Below, piece after piece: positions 1-9,609 of a stretch of 13,689 nucleotides of DNA (position 1 is the first letter of the stretch; the number at the start of each line of letters is the position of its first letter). The translations under genes and the position numbers were made by a program. The notes beneath the pieces are model-generated. The model searched no databases, was not told the DNA's origin, and saw only the letters and a program-made list of their open reading frames with translations. The DNA lies in NCBI GenBank assembly GCA_002723015.1, contig PBNG01000019.1:58036-71724 (forward strand). The letters run 5' to 3'. The stretch comes from Roseibacillus sp. (GTDB taxonomy: Bacteria; Verrucomicrobiota; Verrucomicrobiae; Verrucomicrobiales; Akkermansiaceae).

Positions 1-1677
<1,677 letters not shown>

Positions 1678-1704
1678 AGAAAATCAGCAGGCCAAAGAAT
1701 TTCC

Positions 1705-4296
1705 ATGTCCTTCGAAGACGAGATCAAACCAATCAACGTTGCTGACGAGCTGTCCAAGTCCTTTCTGGACTATTCGATGTCAGTAATTGTCTCCCGGGCA
1801 CTGCCTGATGTCCGGGATGGGCTGAAGCCGTCTCAGCGTCGAATTCTCTATGCGATGAATGACCTCGGTCTGGCTCCAGGTAAGGCCCACCGGAAATGTG
1901 CCAAGATTTGTGGAGATACCTCCGGAAACTATCACCCGCACGGAGAGGCTGTGATTTACCCGACCCTTGTCAACATGGCGCAGGACTGGTCGATGCGGGA
2001 AATTCTCGTTGACGGTCAGGGGAATTTCGGGTCACCGGAGGCTGACCCTCCCGCTGCCATGCGATACACCGAGGCTCGCTTGACCCATCTGGGAATGGCC
2101 ATGATGGCGGACTTGGACAAGCGGACCGTTGATTTTGTTCCGAATTATGATGAGACGACGACCGAGCCAACAGTTTTCCCGGCCGCCTTTCCCAACCTTC
2201 TAGTCAATGGAGGCACCGGAATTGCGGTAGGGATGGCAACCAATATTCCTCCCCATAACCTTGGTGAGATCGTGGATGCCCTCTGTGCTCAGATCGACAA
2301 TCCGGAGATTACGCTTCCCGAGTTAATGCAGTTCGTGAAAGGTCCGGATTTTCCGGTGGCCTGTGAGATTCGAGGGGTGAAGGGCATTGAGAGTTACTTC
2401 GCTACCGGTCGTGGTTCGGTGAAGATGCGAGGGAAAATGGAGGTAGACGAGAAGGACAATGGAATCTCCATTATCACGATTACTGAGGTTCCCTACGGGG
2501 TGAATCGTGCGACGCTTCAGCAGAGAATAGCGGAGCTGGTAAACCAGAAGATCCTCGTCGGTATTTCCGGGATGCGAGATCTCACGGATGAGAATACCCG
2601 GATCGAGATTACCCTGAAGAGGGACGCTCGTGCCCAGGTCCTCGTCAATCAGATCTACAAGCTCACTGCGATGGAGACATCGTTCAGTGTGAACATGCTC
2701 GCGATTCACGAGAGGCGCCCGAAACTACTCTCTCTGAAAGAGGCTCTTGATTGCTATATCGAGCACCGGAGAGAGGTTGTAGTGCGGCGAACGCGACACC
2801 TGCTGGAGAAAGCGGAAGATCGAGCCGAGACCCTGGAGGCATTGCTGCTCTCTCTAGGTCGCTTGGATGATTTCATCGAGATGATTCGTGGATCCAAGAG
2901 TCGTGATGAAGCGAGGGCGAAGGTGAAAGAGTATACCTTTACGCGAGAGGCGGCAGAGGGGTTGGGTGTGTTGATTCGGGAGCAGCCCAGTCTTGCGGGT
3001 GAGAACTACGTCTTCACGGATCGGCAGGTGAATGCGATCCTTGAATTACGGCTCTATCAACTGGTGGCGCTGGAGCGTGAGAAGATCAAGAAGGATTATG
3101 ATGAGATTATCGCAGAGATAAAGGACCTCATGGATATCCTTGCGAAGGAGTCTCGAGTCCTGGGGATTATCAAGGACGAGCTCCGGATCGTTAAGGAAAA
3201 GTATGGCAATCCGCGGAAATGCGAAATTCTTCCTGATGAAGGAGAAATTGCGATTGAGGACCTGATTGCCAACGAGGGCATGATCTGCACCCTGAGCCAC
3301 CGCGGATACGTGAAACGGACTGCCGCTGGTGAATACCGTCTGCAGGGCCGTGGAGGCAAGGGGGTCCGTGGCATGGCGACCCGTGGAGCGAATGACGATG
3401 ACGATTTTGTTGAGCATCTCTTCAGTGCCCAGGCACATGACTACCTGATGTTCTTCACAAATACCGGGAGGGTTTACGTGGAGAGAGTTTATGAGTTGCC
3501 CGAGGGATCAAGGTCCTCGAAGGGCAGGAGCATAAAGAATGTGCTGAACCTTCAGCCGGAGGAGTCAATTGCTGCAATGTTGCGCCTTGAGCGCCGACTC
3601 GACGACGAAGGAAATGACATTACCTTCGGGGAGGATGCTGGATTCGTTCTTTTTGCTACCCGGAGTGGGAAAGTGAAGAAGACGGGACTTCATGATTTCA
3701 GGAATTTCCGAAAGGACGGCATTATTGCCATCAAGCTCGAGGAGACGAATGAACTGATTGATGTTCGATTGACGAGCGGTAGTAACGAAATCGTTCTGGT
3801 TACCCGTAATGGGCTGAGCCTGCGCTTCCTGGAGGAGCAGGCCCGGCCAATGGGCCGGAATGCAGCCGGCGTTGCAGGCATCAAGCCGGTGGGTGGTGAT
3901 GTTCTGGTCGGCCTCGCCCTGGTGAGTGATCAAAGCACGCTTCTCGTCGCCTCTGAAAATGGTATTGGGAAGCGAACATCATTCGCTGAATACCGGGGTC
4001 AGAGTCGCGGTGGGAAGGGCATCATTACCATGAAAGTAACGGAGAAAACCGGTGCCGTGGTGGGCGCTGTGGCGGTGGAGGAGGAGGACGAGTTGATGTT
4101 GATGACCACCGGCGGCCAAAGTATCCGGATCCGCTGCTCGGAGATCCGCGAAACAGGCCGAAACGCGCAAGGAGTTAAGTTGGTGACCCTTCGGGGCGAA
4201 GAGCGCTTACAGGATATAGCGAAGGTTGTTTCCGGAGAAGACCCGGAGGAGGCCGGTGGAGAGGAAGATAATACCGCCGCAGATGACTCCGAATAG
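1705..4296 (+). CDS. gyrA: DNA gyrase subunit A
   Basis: GyrA is the DNA breakage-reunion and wrapping subunit of gyrase. The protein has 863 residues, a normal length. The winged-helix domain carries the catalytic Arg120-Tyr121 in [10 protein letters not shown]; Tyr121 forms the covalent link to DNA and matches E. coli Tyr122. The C-terminal beta-pinwheel holds a canonical GyrA box, QGRGGKG at residues 547-553, which separates GyrA from ParC. A second box-like blade motif, QSRGGKG, lies at 766-772. The protein ends in an acidic tail ([19 protein letters not shown]). In the quinolone region, E. coli Ser83 and Asp87 are replaced by Ala82 and Pro86. The ATG at 1705 gives the expected N-terminus (the catalytic Tyr is offset by one from E. 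coli). No clear Shine-Dalgarno precedes it. The gene follows gyrB by 27 bp. Confidence 0.98.
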   Translation: MSFEDEIKPINVADELSKSFLDYSMSVIVSRALPDVRDGLKPSQRRILYAMNDLGLAPGKAHRKCAKICGDTSGNYHPHGEAVIYPTLVNMAQDWSMREILVDGQGNFGSPEADPPAAMRYTEARLTHLGMAMMADLDKRTVDFVPNYDETTTEPTVFPAAFPNLLVNGGTGIAVGMATNIPPHNLGEIVDALCAQIDNPEITLPELMQFVKGPDFPVACEIRGVKGIESYFATGRGSVKMRGKMEVDEKDNGISIITITEVPYGVNRATLQQRIAELVNQKILVGISGMRDLTDENTRIEITLKRDARAQVLVNQIYKLTAMETSFSVNMLAIHERRPKLLSLKEALDCYIEHRREVVVRRTRHLLEKAEDRAETLEALLLSLGRLDDFIEMIRGSKSRDEARAKVKEYTFTREAAEGLGVLIREQPSLAGENYVFTDRQVNAILELRLYQLVALEREKIKKDYDEIIAEIKDLMDILAKESRVLGIIKDELRIVKEKYGNPRKCEILPDEGEIAIEDLIANEGMICTLSHRGYVKRTAAGEYRLQGRGGKGVRGMATRGANDDDDFVEHLFSAQAHDYLMFFTNTGRVYVERVYELPEGSRSSKGRSIKNVLNLQPEESIAAMLRLERRLDDEGNDITFGEDAGFVLFATRSGKVKKTGLHDFRNFRKDGIIAIKLEETNELIDVRLTSGSNEIVLVTRNGLSLRFLEEQARPMGRNAAGVAGIKPVGGDVLVGLALVSDQSTLLVASENGIGKRTSFAEYRGQSRGGKGIITMKVTEKTGAVVGAVAVEEEDELMLMTTGGQSIRIRCSEIRETGRNAQGVKLVTLRGEERLQDIAKVVSGEDPEEAGGEEDNTAADDSE

Positions 4297-4405
4297 GGCG
4301 ATCTCAGGGGCATGTTTCCGGGTGGAAAGACGATGTTGAGGCGTGCTCACAGGGTTGCAGCTTCAAAAAGAAGAAAGATCCGGTAAAGCATGGTAACCTA
4401 GATGG

Positions 4406-4411
4406 TATATT
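4406..4411 (+). promoter_or_regulatory. possible -10 element upstream of the secreted protein gene
   Basis: TATATT matches the sigma-70 -10 consensus TATAAT at five of six positions and lies 43 bp before the ATG at 4455. No acceptable -35 hexamer stands 16-18 bp upstream (GTAAAG at 4383-4388 is poor). The rest of the 158-bp gap after gyrA (4297-4454) contains nothing else I can name and no hairpin followed by a T-run. It is a weak, sequence-only call. Confidence 0.2.
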
Positions 4412-4454
4412 GCCATCAGCTGGCCGGGATGTTTCAATCCGCTCGCACACTCAC

Positions 4455-5261
4455 ATGAAGATTCATCGTTCCGTTCCGTTCATGCTGGCCACCGCAATGT
4501 CTGCCACGTTCTTTTGTGGGCACGATCTGTTTGCCCAGGGTGAGAAAAAGCGTGATAGAGCCCTTCGGATTCTCTCCGTTGGACAGGAGCCTCCCTGGCG
4601 TGAGGTAATTCAAGGAGGACGCCGGGTTCAGGTTGCACCACCGGAGGGATCCATGCCTCCTGGTCGTCTGCAACTCTCAAATGAGGAGGGGGCTGAGCTT
4701 GGAGAGTCCATTGCACTGAGGATGAACCAGATTTCAAGCGTGATACCTGTGAGTCCCGGTGGACTACCTTTGCATGCGGTCGGGGATGGGGGGTTTGATC
4801 CCAAGGCATGGTGTACTCTGAAGTTTCCCAGTGTCCCTGCCGGTCTCGCGATCCTCTGGCGCGATCCTGCCAAGGGAAAGTGGACATCCGGATGCAAGGG
4901 CCTCTTTCTTCGGGACGATCTGGGATCGGGTGGATTCCCGGCTGGCCGGGTACGGATTGTTAATGTGTCCAAGTTTGCACTGGGCCTGCAGTTTGGTTCC
5001 GAAAAAGGCTTATTGAAACCAGGACAGAATATCATTCGGGCAGGTAAGTCCGGAGTATTTGACAAAGTGCCCATTGAGCTCTCTGTGAAGGACAGGAGCG
5101 GGCGCTGGGTTAAGGTTCTATCCCAGCAAATTAATCAGAGGCCAGAGCACCGGACCTATGTTGTTCTTTACACGAATGACGGGGAGGCTCCGAGTCGACC
5201 GGTCGGGGCAGTGGTTCTGCGGGAGATCGCGCGGACTCCTGTGGTCAAAAAGGCCCGGTGA
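4455..5261 (+). CDS. hypothetical secreted protein, unknown function
   Basis: I do not recognise this 268-residue protein as a named family. The ATG at 4455 is preferred over an in-frame TTG at 4410, because it places a signal peptide exactly at the N-terminus: a basic start (MKIHR), a hydrophobic core (VPFMLATAMSATFF), then a probable signal peptidase I site after LFA at residues 25-27. Cys21 does not sit in a lipobox, so a lipoprotein is unlikely. The mature protein begins with a highly charged stretch (GEKKRDR) and has a proline-rich loop (APPEGSMPP, 61-69). It then alternates short hydrophobic strands with Gly, Pro and Asn turns, suggesting an all-beta fold. Its only two mature cysteines, 120 and 147, could form a disulfide. 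There is no transmembrane segment beyond the signal and no visible enzyme motif. No Shine-Dalgarno is seen. It stands apart from both neighbours (158 bp after gyrA, 177 bp before gap) and is probably transcribed alone. Confidence 0.8.
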   Translation: MKIHRSVPFMLATAMSATFFCGHDLFAQGEKKRDRALRILSVGQEPPWREVIQGGRRVQVAPPEGSMPPGRLQLSNEEGAELGESIALRMNQISSVIPVSPGGLPLHAVGDGGFDPKAWCTLKFPSVPAGLAILWRDPAKGKWTSGCKGLFLRDDLGSGGFPAGRVRIVNVSKFALGLQFGSEKGLLKPGQNIIRAGKSGVFDKVPIELSVKDRSGRWVKVLSQQINQRPEHRTYVVLYTNDGEAPSRPVGAVVLREIARTPVVKKAR

Positions 5262-5372
5262 CAGAGATCATCTCAAAGAGCCTGTTTTGCCGGAGATTTC
5301 CTCCGAGGGCCGGAAACCCGTGCTCGTCGGTGCTGACAAGGGCGGTTTAGTGTAAATATCGAGTGGCCAGTA

Positions 5373-5401
5373 TTGACGGCCCGGTGAGCGCTTGCTTAAT
5401 T
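5373..5401 (+). promoter_or_regulatory. candidate sigma-70 promoter for gap
   Basis: TTGACG at 5373-5378 matches five of six bases of the -35 consensus. CTTAAT at 5395-5400 (16-bp spacer, four of six) or TTAATT at 5396-5401 (17-bp spacer, three of six) could serve as the -10, with a TG just upstream. The predicted transcription start, near 5407, falls inside the palindrome at 5405-5423. This is the best promoter-like sequence in the 177-bp gap before gap, and it would drive the glycolytic genes and possibly the men genes behind them. Confidence 0.4.
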
Positions 5402-5404
5402 GCC

Positions 5405-5423
5405 GCGCCCTGAATCAGGGCGC
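5405..5423 (+). promoter_or_regulatory. perfect 9-bp-arm palindrome, candidate operator or 5' hairpin
   Basis: GCGCCCTGAATCAGGGCGC consists of two perfect 9-bp arms around a single central A. It lies immediately downstream of the candidate -10 and ends 15 bp before the gap ATG, so it overlaps the predicted transcription start. A dyad at this position is typical of a repressor operator. In RNA the same bases could form a GC-rich hairpin beside the ribosome-binding region. No T-run follows, so it is not an intrinsic terminator. The protein that would bind it is unknown. Confidence 0.5.
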
Positions 5424-5438
5424 AACACCACCACTGCT

Positions 5439-6446
5439 ATGTCTAACTACGCAATTAATGGATTTGGCCGGATCGGCCGAATGGTCCTTCGTCGTTTGGC
5501 GGAGAAAGGAGAATTGGATAAGGTCGTGGCTGTCAATGACCTCACAGACAACAAGACTCTCGCGCATCTCTTTAAATATGACTCCAGTCAGGGTATTTTC
5601 GATGCGGATGTCAGTTACGATGACGAATCCATTACGATCAATGGGCACCGAATCAAGGCTTCTGCGGAGCGTGATCCTGCGTCGCTACCATGGGGAGAGA
5701 GCGGGGTTGATGTCGTTCTGGAGTCAACAGGGTTCTTCGTAGACCGGCCCGGCGCGAGCAAGCACATCGAAGCTGGGGCTAAAAAGGTTCTGATCTCTGC
5801 TCCTGCCAAGGATCCCGATCTCACCATGTGTCTTGGGATCAATGATGATCTCTACAACGCCGAGGAGCACCATATTGTCTCGAATGCTTCATGCACGACT
5901 AATTGCCTCGCGCCCATGGTGAAGGTGTTGCACGACAACTGGGGGATCGAGCGTGGTTTCATGAGTACAATCCATAGCTACACGGGAGATCAGAATCTCC
6001 TCGATGCTCCCCATGGGGATCTCCGGCGGGCTCGTTCTGCCGCGGTCAGCATCGTGCCTTCATCCACTGGGGCGGCCAGAGCCATTGGGCTCGTCATCCC
6101 AGAGCTGCAAGGGAAACTCAATGGCGGAGCATTCCGCGTTCCAACTCCTACGGGATCTCTTACTGATTTCGTTGCTGAATTAAAGGACGGGGTGTCAGTA
6201 ACCGCGGAGGAGGTGAACGCAGCCTTCGAAGCTGCGGCCTCTTCCGGACCAATGGCCGCTGTGCTTGAGTATAGTGAAGAGCCGTTGGTTCTTGCTGATG
6301 TTGTCGGGAACCAGCACAGCTCTATTTTTGATTCCGGCCTTACTACCATTCTCGAGGGAAATCTGGTGAAGGTGTGCTCCTGGTATGACAATGAATGGGG
6401 CTACTCCTGCAGGGCGGCGGATGCCATGGCCCTGTTGGCAGGGTAG
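5439..6446 (+). CDS. gap: glyceraldehyde-3-phosphate dehydrogenase, type I
   Basis: This cytoplasmic enzyme converts glyceraldehyde 3-phosphate, NAD+ and phosphate to 1,3-bisphosphoglycerate. The protein has 335 residues, the usual length. It starts with the Rossmann motif INGFGRIGR and has VNDLTD (Asp34-Leu35). The active site is SNASCTTNC with nucleophile Cys152, and the base is His179 in STIHSYT. DAPHGDLRRARSA and the C-terminal WYDNEWGYS are also present. Asp34-Leu35 together with Pro191 is the pattern of NAD-dependent GapA rather than NADP-linked enzymes. In the usual HKDLRRAR the Lys is Gly here, a minor change. The ATG at 5439 matches the family N-terminus; an in-frame TTG at 5400 would add 13 residues read through the palindrome. 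There is no Shine-Dalgarno. pgk follows after 41 bp. Confidence 0.97.
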   Translation: MSNYAINGFGRIGRMVLRRLAEKGELDKVVAVNDLTDNKTLAHLFKYDSSQGIFDADVSYDDESITINGHRIKASAERDPASLPWGESGVDVVLESTGFFVDRPGASKHIEAGAKKVLISAPAKDPDLTMCLGINDDLYNAEEHHIVSNASCTTNCLAPMVKVLHDNWGIERGFMSTIHSYTGDQNLLDAPHGDLRRARSAAVSIVPSSTGAARAIGLVIPELQGKLNGGAFRVPTPTGSLTDFVAELKDGVSVTAEEVNAAFEAAASSGPMAAVLEYSEEPLVLADVVGNQHSSIFDSGLTTILEGNLVKVCSWYDNEWGYSCRAADAMALLAG

Positions 6447-6487
6447 GGGTCGTTGGAGCTTTCCCCGATCGCTATCTTCATTACCGC

Positions 6488-7684
6488 ATGGCCAAGATCA
6501 GTATAAGAGATCTCCCGGTCGAGGGAAAAGAGGTCCTCATGAGAGTGGATTTCAATGTCCCTCTCGAAGATGGGGAAATTACAGATGAGACACGGATAGA
6601 GGGAGCCATACCCTCGATAAGGCATCTTCTGGAAGGAGGAGCCAAACTGGTTCTTTGCTCTCATCTTGGAAGGCCCAAGGGAGAGCAGGATCCTCGTTTC
6701 TCACTCAAGCCAGTGGCATTGAGGCTGAGTCAGTTGCTCGGTCGAGAGGTTTTGTTCGCCGAGGACTGTGTAGGGGAAGAATCAGCGGGACAGCGCGAAC
6801 AGTTGGGGGCAGGGGAGATACTTCTTCTGGAGAACACCCGTTTTCATGCGGGAGAAAAAGAAAATGATGAGAGTTTCTCGAAAGAGCTCGCAGGCAGCGC
6901 GTCCTTCTTTGTGAATGATGCATTTGGGACTGCTCACCGAGCGCATGGATCCACTGAGGGAGTGACCCATCACGTGGAGAAGAGCGCGATGGGATTTCTA
7001 ATTGAGAAGGAGCTTGAGTTTCTCTGTGAAAAACTGGCTGAGCCTTCGAGGCCCTTTGTTGTTATTCTTGGTGGAGCAAAGGTGAGTGATAAAATCGAAG
7101 TGATAACAGCCCTGCTGGAAAAGGCAGATTCGCTTATCATCGGTGGAGCAATGGCTTTCACCTTTCTGCATGCGCAGGGTTACGGCATGGGGCGCAGCCT
7201 GCTGGAGGTTGACAAGTCTGATCTGGCCCTCGAGATCCTCGCCAAGGCAAAGGCGAAAGGGGTAAGGATTCTCCTTCCATCGGATACACGAGTGACCAGA
7301 GAATTCCGGGAGGGAGCAGAGACAAAAGTGACTTCAGTATATGAGGATGGAGGCGAAATAGAGGAAGACTGGGAGGGAATTGACATAGGGGATGTCACGA
7401 TAAAACGCTTTTGTGATGAGGTCGCGACGGCGGGAACAATTGTCTGGAACGGGCCGATGGGAGTCTTCGAGATTTCCTCGTTCTCTGAAGGGACAAGAAA
7501 AGTTGCCGAGGCCGTAGCCCAATCGGAGGCCCTCACCATTGTGGGCGGAGGAGATTCTGTTACAGCGGTGAAAAAGTATAACCTTGGAGAGAGGATGTCG
7601 TTTATCTCAACTGGGGGAGGCGCCTCTCTTGAATTGCTTGAAGGAAAAGATCTTCCGGGGGTGGCAGCCCTCACCAATCTCTAA
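6488..7684 (+). CDS. pgk: phosphoglycerate kinase
   Basis: The enzyme transfers the acyl phosphate of 1,3-bisphosphoglycerate, the Gap product, to ADP, giving 3-phosphoglycerate and ATP in the cytoplasm. The 398-residue length is standard. In order, the motifs are RVDFNVPL and the SHLGRPKG substrate loop, LLENTRFHAGEKEND, FVNDAFGTAHRAHGS, VILGGAKVSDK, IVWNGPMGVFE and the nucleotide-binding GGGDSVTA, then STGGGASLELLEG near the C-terminus. The N-domain binds phosphoglycerate and the C-domain binds the nucleotide. The ATG at 6488 was chosen because MAKISIRDLPVEGK is the expected N-terminus; the frame is open further upstream, but that stretch overlaps the end of gap and does not look like Pgk. 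There is no Shine-Dalgarno. tpiA begins 12 bp after the stop, which supports co-transcription. Confidence 0.97.
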   Translation: MAKISIRDLPVEGKEVLMRVDFNVPLEDGEITDETRIEGAIPSIRHLLEGGAKLVLCSHLGRPKGEQDPRFSLKPVALRLSQLLGREVLFAEDCVGEESAGQREQLGAGEILLLENTRFHAGEKENDESFSKELAGSASFFVNDAFGTAHRAHGSTEGVTHHVEKSAMGFLIEKELEFLCEKLAEPSRPFVVILGGAKVSDKIEVITALLEKADSLIIGGAMAFTFLHAQGYGMGRSLLEVDKSDLALEILAKAKAKGVRILLPSDTRVTREFREGAETKVTSVYEDGGEIEEDWEGIDIGDVTIKRFCDEVATAGTIVWNGPMGVFEISSFSEGTRKVAEAVAQSEALTIVGGGDSVTAVKKYNLGERMSFISTGGGASLELLEGKDLPGVAALTNL

Positions 7685-7696
7685 AACTCTACGATT

Positions 7697-8461
7697 ATGG
7701 AGCGTAAACTGATCATTGCGGCAAACTGGAAAATGAACAAGGGGCCTGCTGAGACAGCAGCCTTTATTGAGTCGTTTCTTCCACGAGCCCGGGAACTGGC
7801 AGAAGCATGTGATATAGTCATCGCTCCTCCGTTTGTCTCGATTCCCGCGGCCTCCGGGTTGCTGGTAGAGTCCCCGGTCGCCCTGTGCGCCCAGAATGCC
7901 TCCCAGGAGGAAGAGGGTGCTTTTACGGGAGAAGTGTCTACCACCATGTTGAATGAACTGGGGGTCAACCACGTGATTCTGGGCCATAGTGAGCGGCGCT
8001 CGATCTATGGGGAGGATGACTTGTTGATAAATACAAAGGTCAAGAAGTGCCTTGCCGCAGGCCTTCAGCCTGTTTTCTGCATAGGAGAAACACTGCAGGA
8101 ACGAGAAAGTGGTCAGCTGGAAGAGGTGCTACGCCGCCAAGTGAGTGGAGGGCTGGCTGACCTTTCCCATGAAGACATGTCAGCGGTAGTGCTTGCTTAC
8201 GAGCCCGTCTGGGCCATCGGAACTGGAGTGACTGCAACACCGGAGCAGGCTCAGGAAGCGCATGCGTTCGTTCGGACTCTCGTGGCAGAACAGTTTGGGA
8301 AGGAGATTGCTGAGGCGACGCGCATCCAATATGGGGGAAGTGTGAAGGCTTCAAACTCCGCGGACCTGATGGCTAGGGAAGATATCGATGGCGCATTGGT
8401 CGGAGGAGCAAGCTTGGAGGCAGGAAGTTTCCTTGACCTGATTTCCAATGCGGTTGCCTAG
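7697..8461 (+). CDS. tpiA: triosephosphate isomerase
   Basis: The enzyme interconverts dihydroxyacetone phosphate and glyceraldehyde 3-phosphate, feeding Gap. The 254-residue protein is a normal-length TIM barrel. Lys12 lies in NWKMN, the electrophile His97 in LGHSERR, and the catalytic base Glu169 in AYEPVWAIGTG, which also contains flexible loop 6. The phosphate-binding segments YGGSV and GALVGGASL lie near the C-terminus. The ATG at 7697 gives the canonical MERKLIIAANWKMN start. There is no Shine-Dalgarno. The gene sits 12 bp after pgk and 24 bp before menF. A short T-run follows the stop at 8462-8467, but no stem stands directly before it, so I do not call a terminator there. Confidence 0.97.
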   Translation: MERKLIIAANWKMNKGPAETAAFIESFLPRARELAEACDIVIAPPFVSIPAASGLLVESPVALCAQNASQEEEGAFTGEVSTTMLNELGVNHVILGHSERRSIYGEDDLLINTKVKKCLAAGLQPVFCIGETLQERESGQLEEVLRRQVSGGLADLSHEDMSAVVLAYEPVWAIGTGVTATPEQAQEAHAFVRTLVAEQFGKEIAEATRIQYGGSVKASNSADLMAREDIDGALVGGASLEAGSFLDLISNAVA

Positions 8462-8472
8462 GTTTTTCTGTT

Positions 8473-8477
8473 GGAGG
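8473..8477 (+). promoter_or_regulatory. Shine-Dalgarno GGAGG for menF
   Basis: GGAGG lies 8 bp before the ATG at 8486. It decides the menF start over the in-frame TTG at 8471, which would place this motif inside the coding region. It is one of only two strong Shine-Dalgarno sequences in the window. Confidence 0.8.
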
Positions 8478-8485
8478 ACCGCTCG

Positions 8486-9484
8486 ATGAATGCAGCCGTA
8501 TTCGGTAGCCCCGATGGCGGATTGGTGGTCGGTAGAGGTCCGTTCGAGAGTCACCCGGCTCCCCCGAAGAAGGGTGTCGCGTTTTACCGGAACGATTTCG
8601 CGCTTTCATGCTCCCAGCCATGGTTTGTTCCCTCGAGGGTTGAATCCTTGCCGCCAGGAGATTCTCCCGATTTTCTCATGGAAGAGTTCCCTGAGATCGT
8701 ATGGGAAGAACCCGAGGTCGACTCGTTTGCTGAAGTGTTCGCCGAGGTTTCCCAGGCGATTCGTAGCGGCTCTATCGAAAAATCAGTGCCGGTGGCCACT
8801 GCCAATGGGAAGCTCCGGAGAGGAAGTTGCAAAGGCCTGGGCTCAGCACTGTCGCGATGGAGCGCACCGCAGCGTCCCTATGGGTGGATTGACGGAGACG
8901 AGGGAGTGGTGGGGCTCAGCCCCGAATTACTTTTTGAACTGAGCGATGGAATTCTTCATGCCATGGCTCTTGCCGGGACGGCACGGGTAGAGGAGCGAGA
9001 GGCGTTTGAAGCCGATGAAAAAGAGATCAGGGAGCACGAGTTTGTAGCTCAAACCCTCCTTTCCAAGCTATCTGACCTAGGCGAGACCATCCGCCATCCG
9101 CGTGAGATCATGGACTTGGGCCCACTTGTTCATTATCATAGTGCGATTGACGTTGAGCTCGGGAAAAAGGAGACAATTGATCGATTGGTAAGTCTACTGC
9201 ACCCAACACCGGCCCTAGGGCCTCTTCCCCGGACGTCAGAAACCCTCGCCGATTTGATTTCCTGGCGCCATCGCCTCGGGTGTCCCCTGTGGTTCGGCTC
9301 GCCATTTGGGCTATTTCAAGATGGGGCCTGTGAGATACTTGTGGCGATACGGATGGTCCACTGGCTTGGTAAAAAGGTTTCCGTGCCCTCGGGATGTGGT
9401 GTTATTGAGGAAAGTCGTCTTGTGAGCGAGTGGCGAGAGCTCCGTCTTAAAAGAGAATCGGTTCGTAGTATGTTTGGGGTGTAA
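8486..9484 (+). CDS. menF: isochorismate synthase (MenF-type)
   Basis: It isomerises chorismate to isochorismate, the committing step of the classical menaquinone pathway, and requires Mg2+. The 332-residue protein belongs to the chorismate-binding superfamily. Lys99 in IEKSVPVA fits the position of the general base (MenF Lys190), and Glu147 in GLSPELLFEL fits the general acid (MenF Glu240). They are 48 residues apart, against 50 in E. coli. LAGT (162-165), REHEFV (182-187), HPTPALGPLP (239-248), the DGACEILVAIR segment and GCGVIEESRLVSEWRELRLKR near the end complete the fold. It is about 100 residues shorter than E. coli MenF, almost all missing from the N-terminal half. Salicylate synthase or anthranilate synthase are possible by fold alone, but menD, menH, menB and menA downstream make isochorismate synthase the best call. 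It is 24 bp after tpiA. Confidence 0.88.
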   Translation: MNAAVFGSPDGGLVVGRGPFESHPAPPKKGVAFYRNDFALSCSQPWFVPSRVESLPPGDSPDFLMEEFPEIVWEEPEVDSFAEVFAEVSQAIRSGSIEKSVPVATANGKLRRGSCKGLGSALSRWSAPQRPYGWIDGDEGVVGLSPELLFELSDGILHAMALAGTARVEEREAFEADEKEIREHEFVAQTLLSKLSDLGETIRHPREIMDLGPLVHYHSAIDVELGKKETIDRLVSLLHPTPALGPLPRTSETLADLISWRHRLGCPLWFGSPFGLFQDGACEILVAIRMVHWLGKKVSVPSGCGVIEESRLVSEWRELRLKRESVRSMFGV

Positions 9485-9609
9485 GGGATTCCTGCTCCCA
9501 GGGAGAAGAACGCTGCGGAGAGAAGCGCCTTCTTAGCGGGTCGGTGCGCAGGAAGGGTTCTGGCATGAATCACATGAGGTTGCGTTCTTGCTAAGCCCGT
9601 TCAATTTGG
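9485..9609 (+). other. menF-menD intergenic spacer with two small hairpins
   Basis: This 125-bp spacer is the only large gap between gap and the right edge. CTCCC-A-GGGAG (9495-9505) and AGAAG-CGC-CTTCT (9521-9533, flanked by CGCT at 9511 and AGCG at 9535) are short inverted repeats. Neither is followed by a T-run, so neither qualifies as an intrinsic terminator. TTGCGT at 9580-9585 resembles a -35, but the matching -10 region is poor. It may hold a weak internal promoter or an attenuator, but the sequence does not settle this. Confidence 0.3.

Noticed and set aside
4000..4020. Second QxRGGKG motif in GyrA as a duplicated GyrA box
   Set aside because: Blade repeats of the GyrA pinwheel commonly carry similar degenerate motifs; I do not consider it unusual.
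4335..4352. Imperfect inverted repeat TGTTGAG / CTCACA after gyrA
   Set aside because: It is a short stem with a bulge and no T-tract, within chance expectation for a spacer of this length.
4628..5074. Antisense open frame (148 codons) opposite the secreted protein gene
   Set aside because: It was considered because the sense gene is unrecognised. The sense frame has a proper signal peptide and strand-like pattern, while the antisense product is a low-complexity Pro/Arg/Ser sequence without a signal or motif.
5291..5305. CGGAG-ATTTC-CTCCG hairpin just after the secreted protein gene
   Set aside because: The stem is only 5 bp and no T-run follows on the + strand, so it is not a credible intrinsic terminator.
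6395..6487. Upstream extension of the pgk frame overlapping gap
   Set aside because: The 31 extra residues are out-of-frame gap sequence and spacer; MAKISIRDLP at 6488 is the family N-terminus.
7180..7677. Long antisense open frame (165 codons) opposite pgk
   Set aside because: It lies wholly across a strongly conserved pgk coding region and its translation shows no domain. Antisense frames of this sort occur opposite most genes here and follow from codon bias.
8462..8467. T-rich run directly after the tpiA stop as a terminator
   Set aside because: No GC-rich stem stands immediately upstream; the nearest inverted repeat is about 40 bp back inside the coding region.
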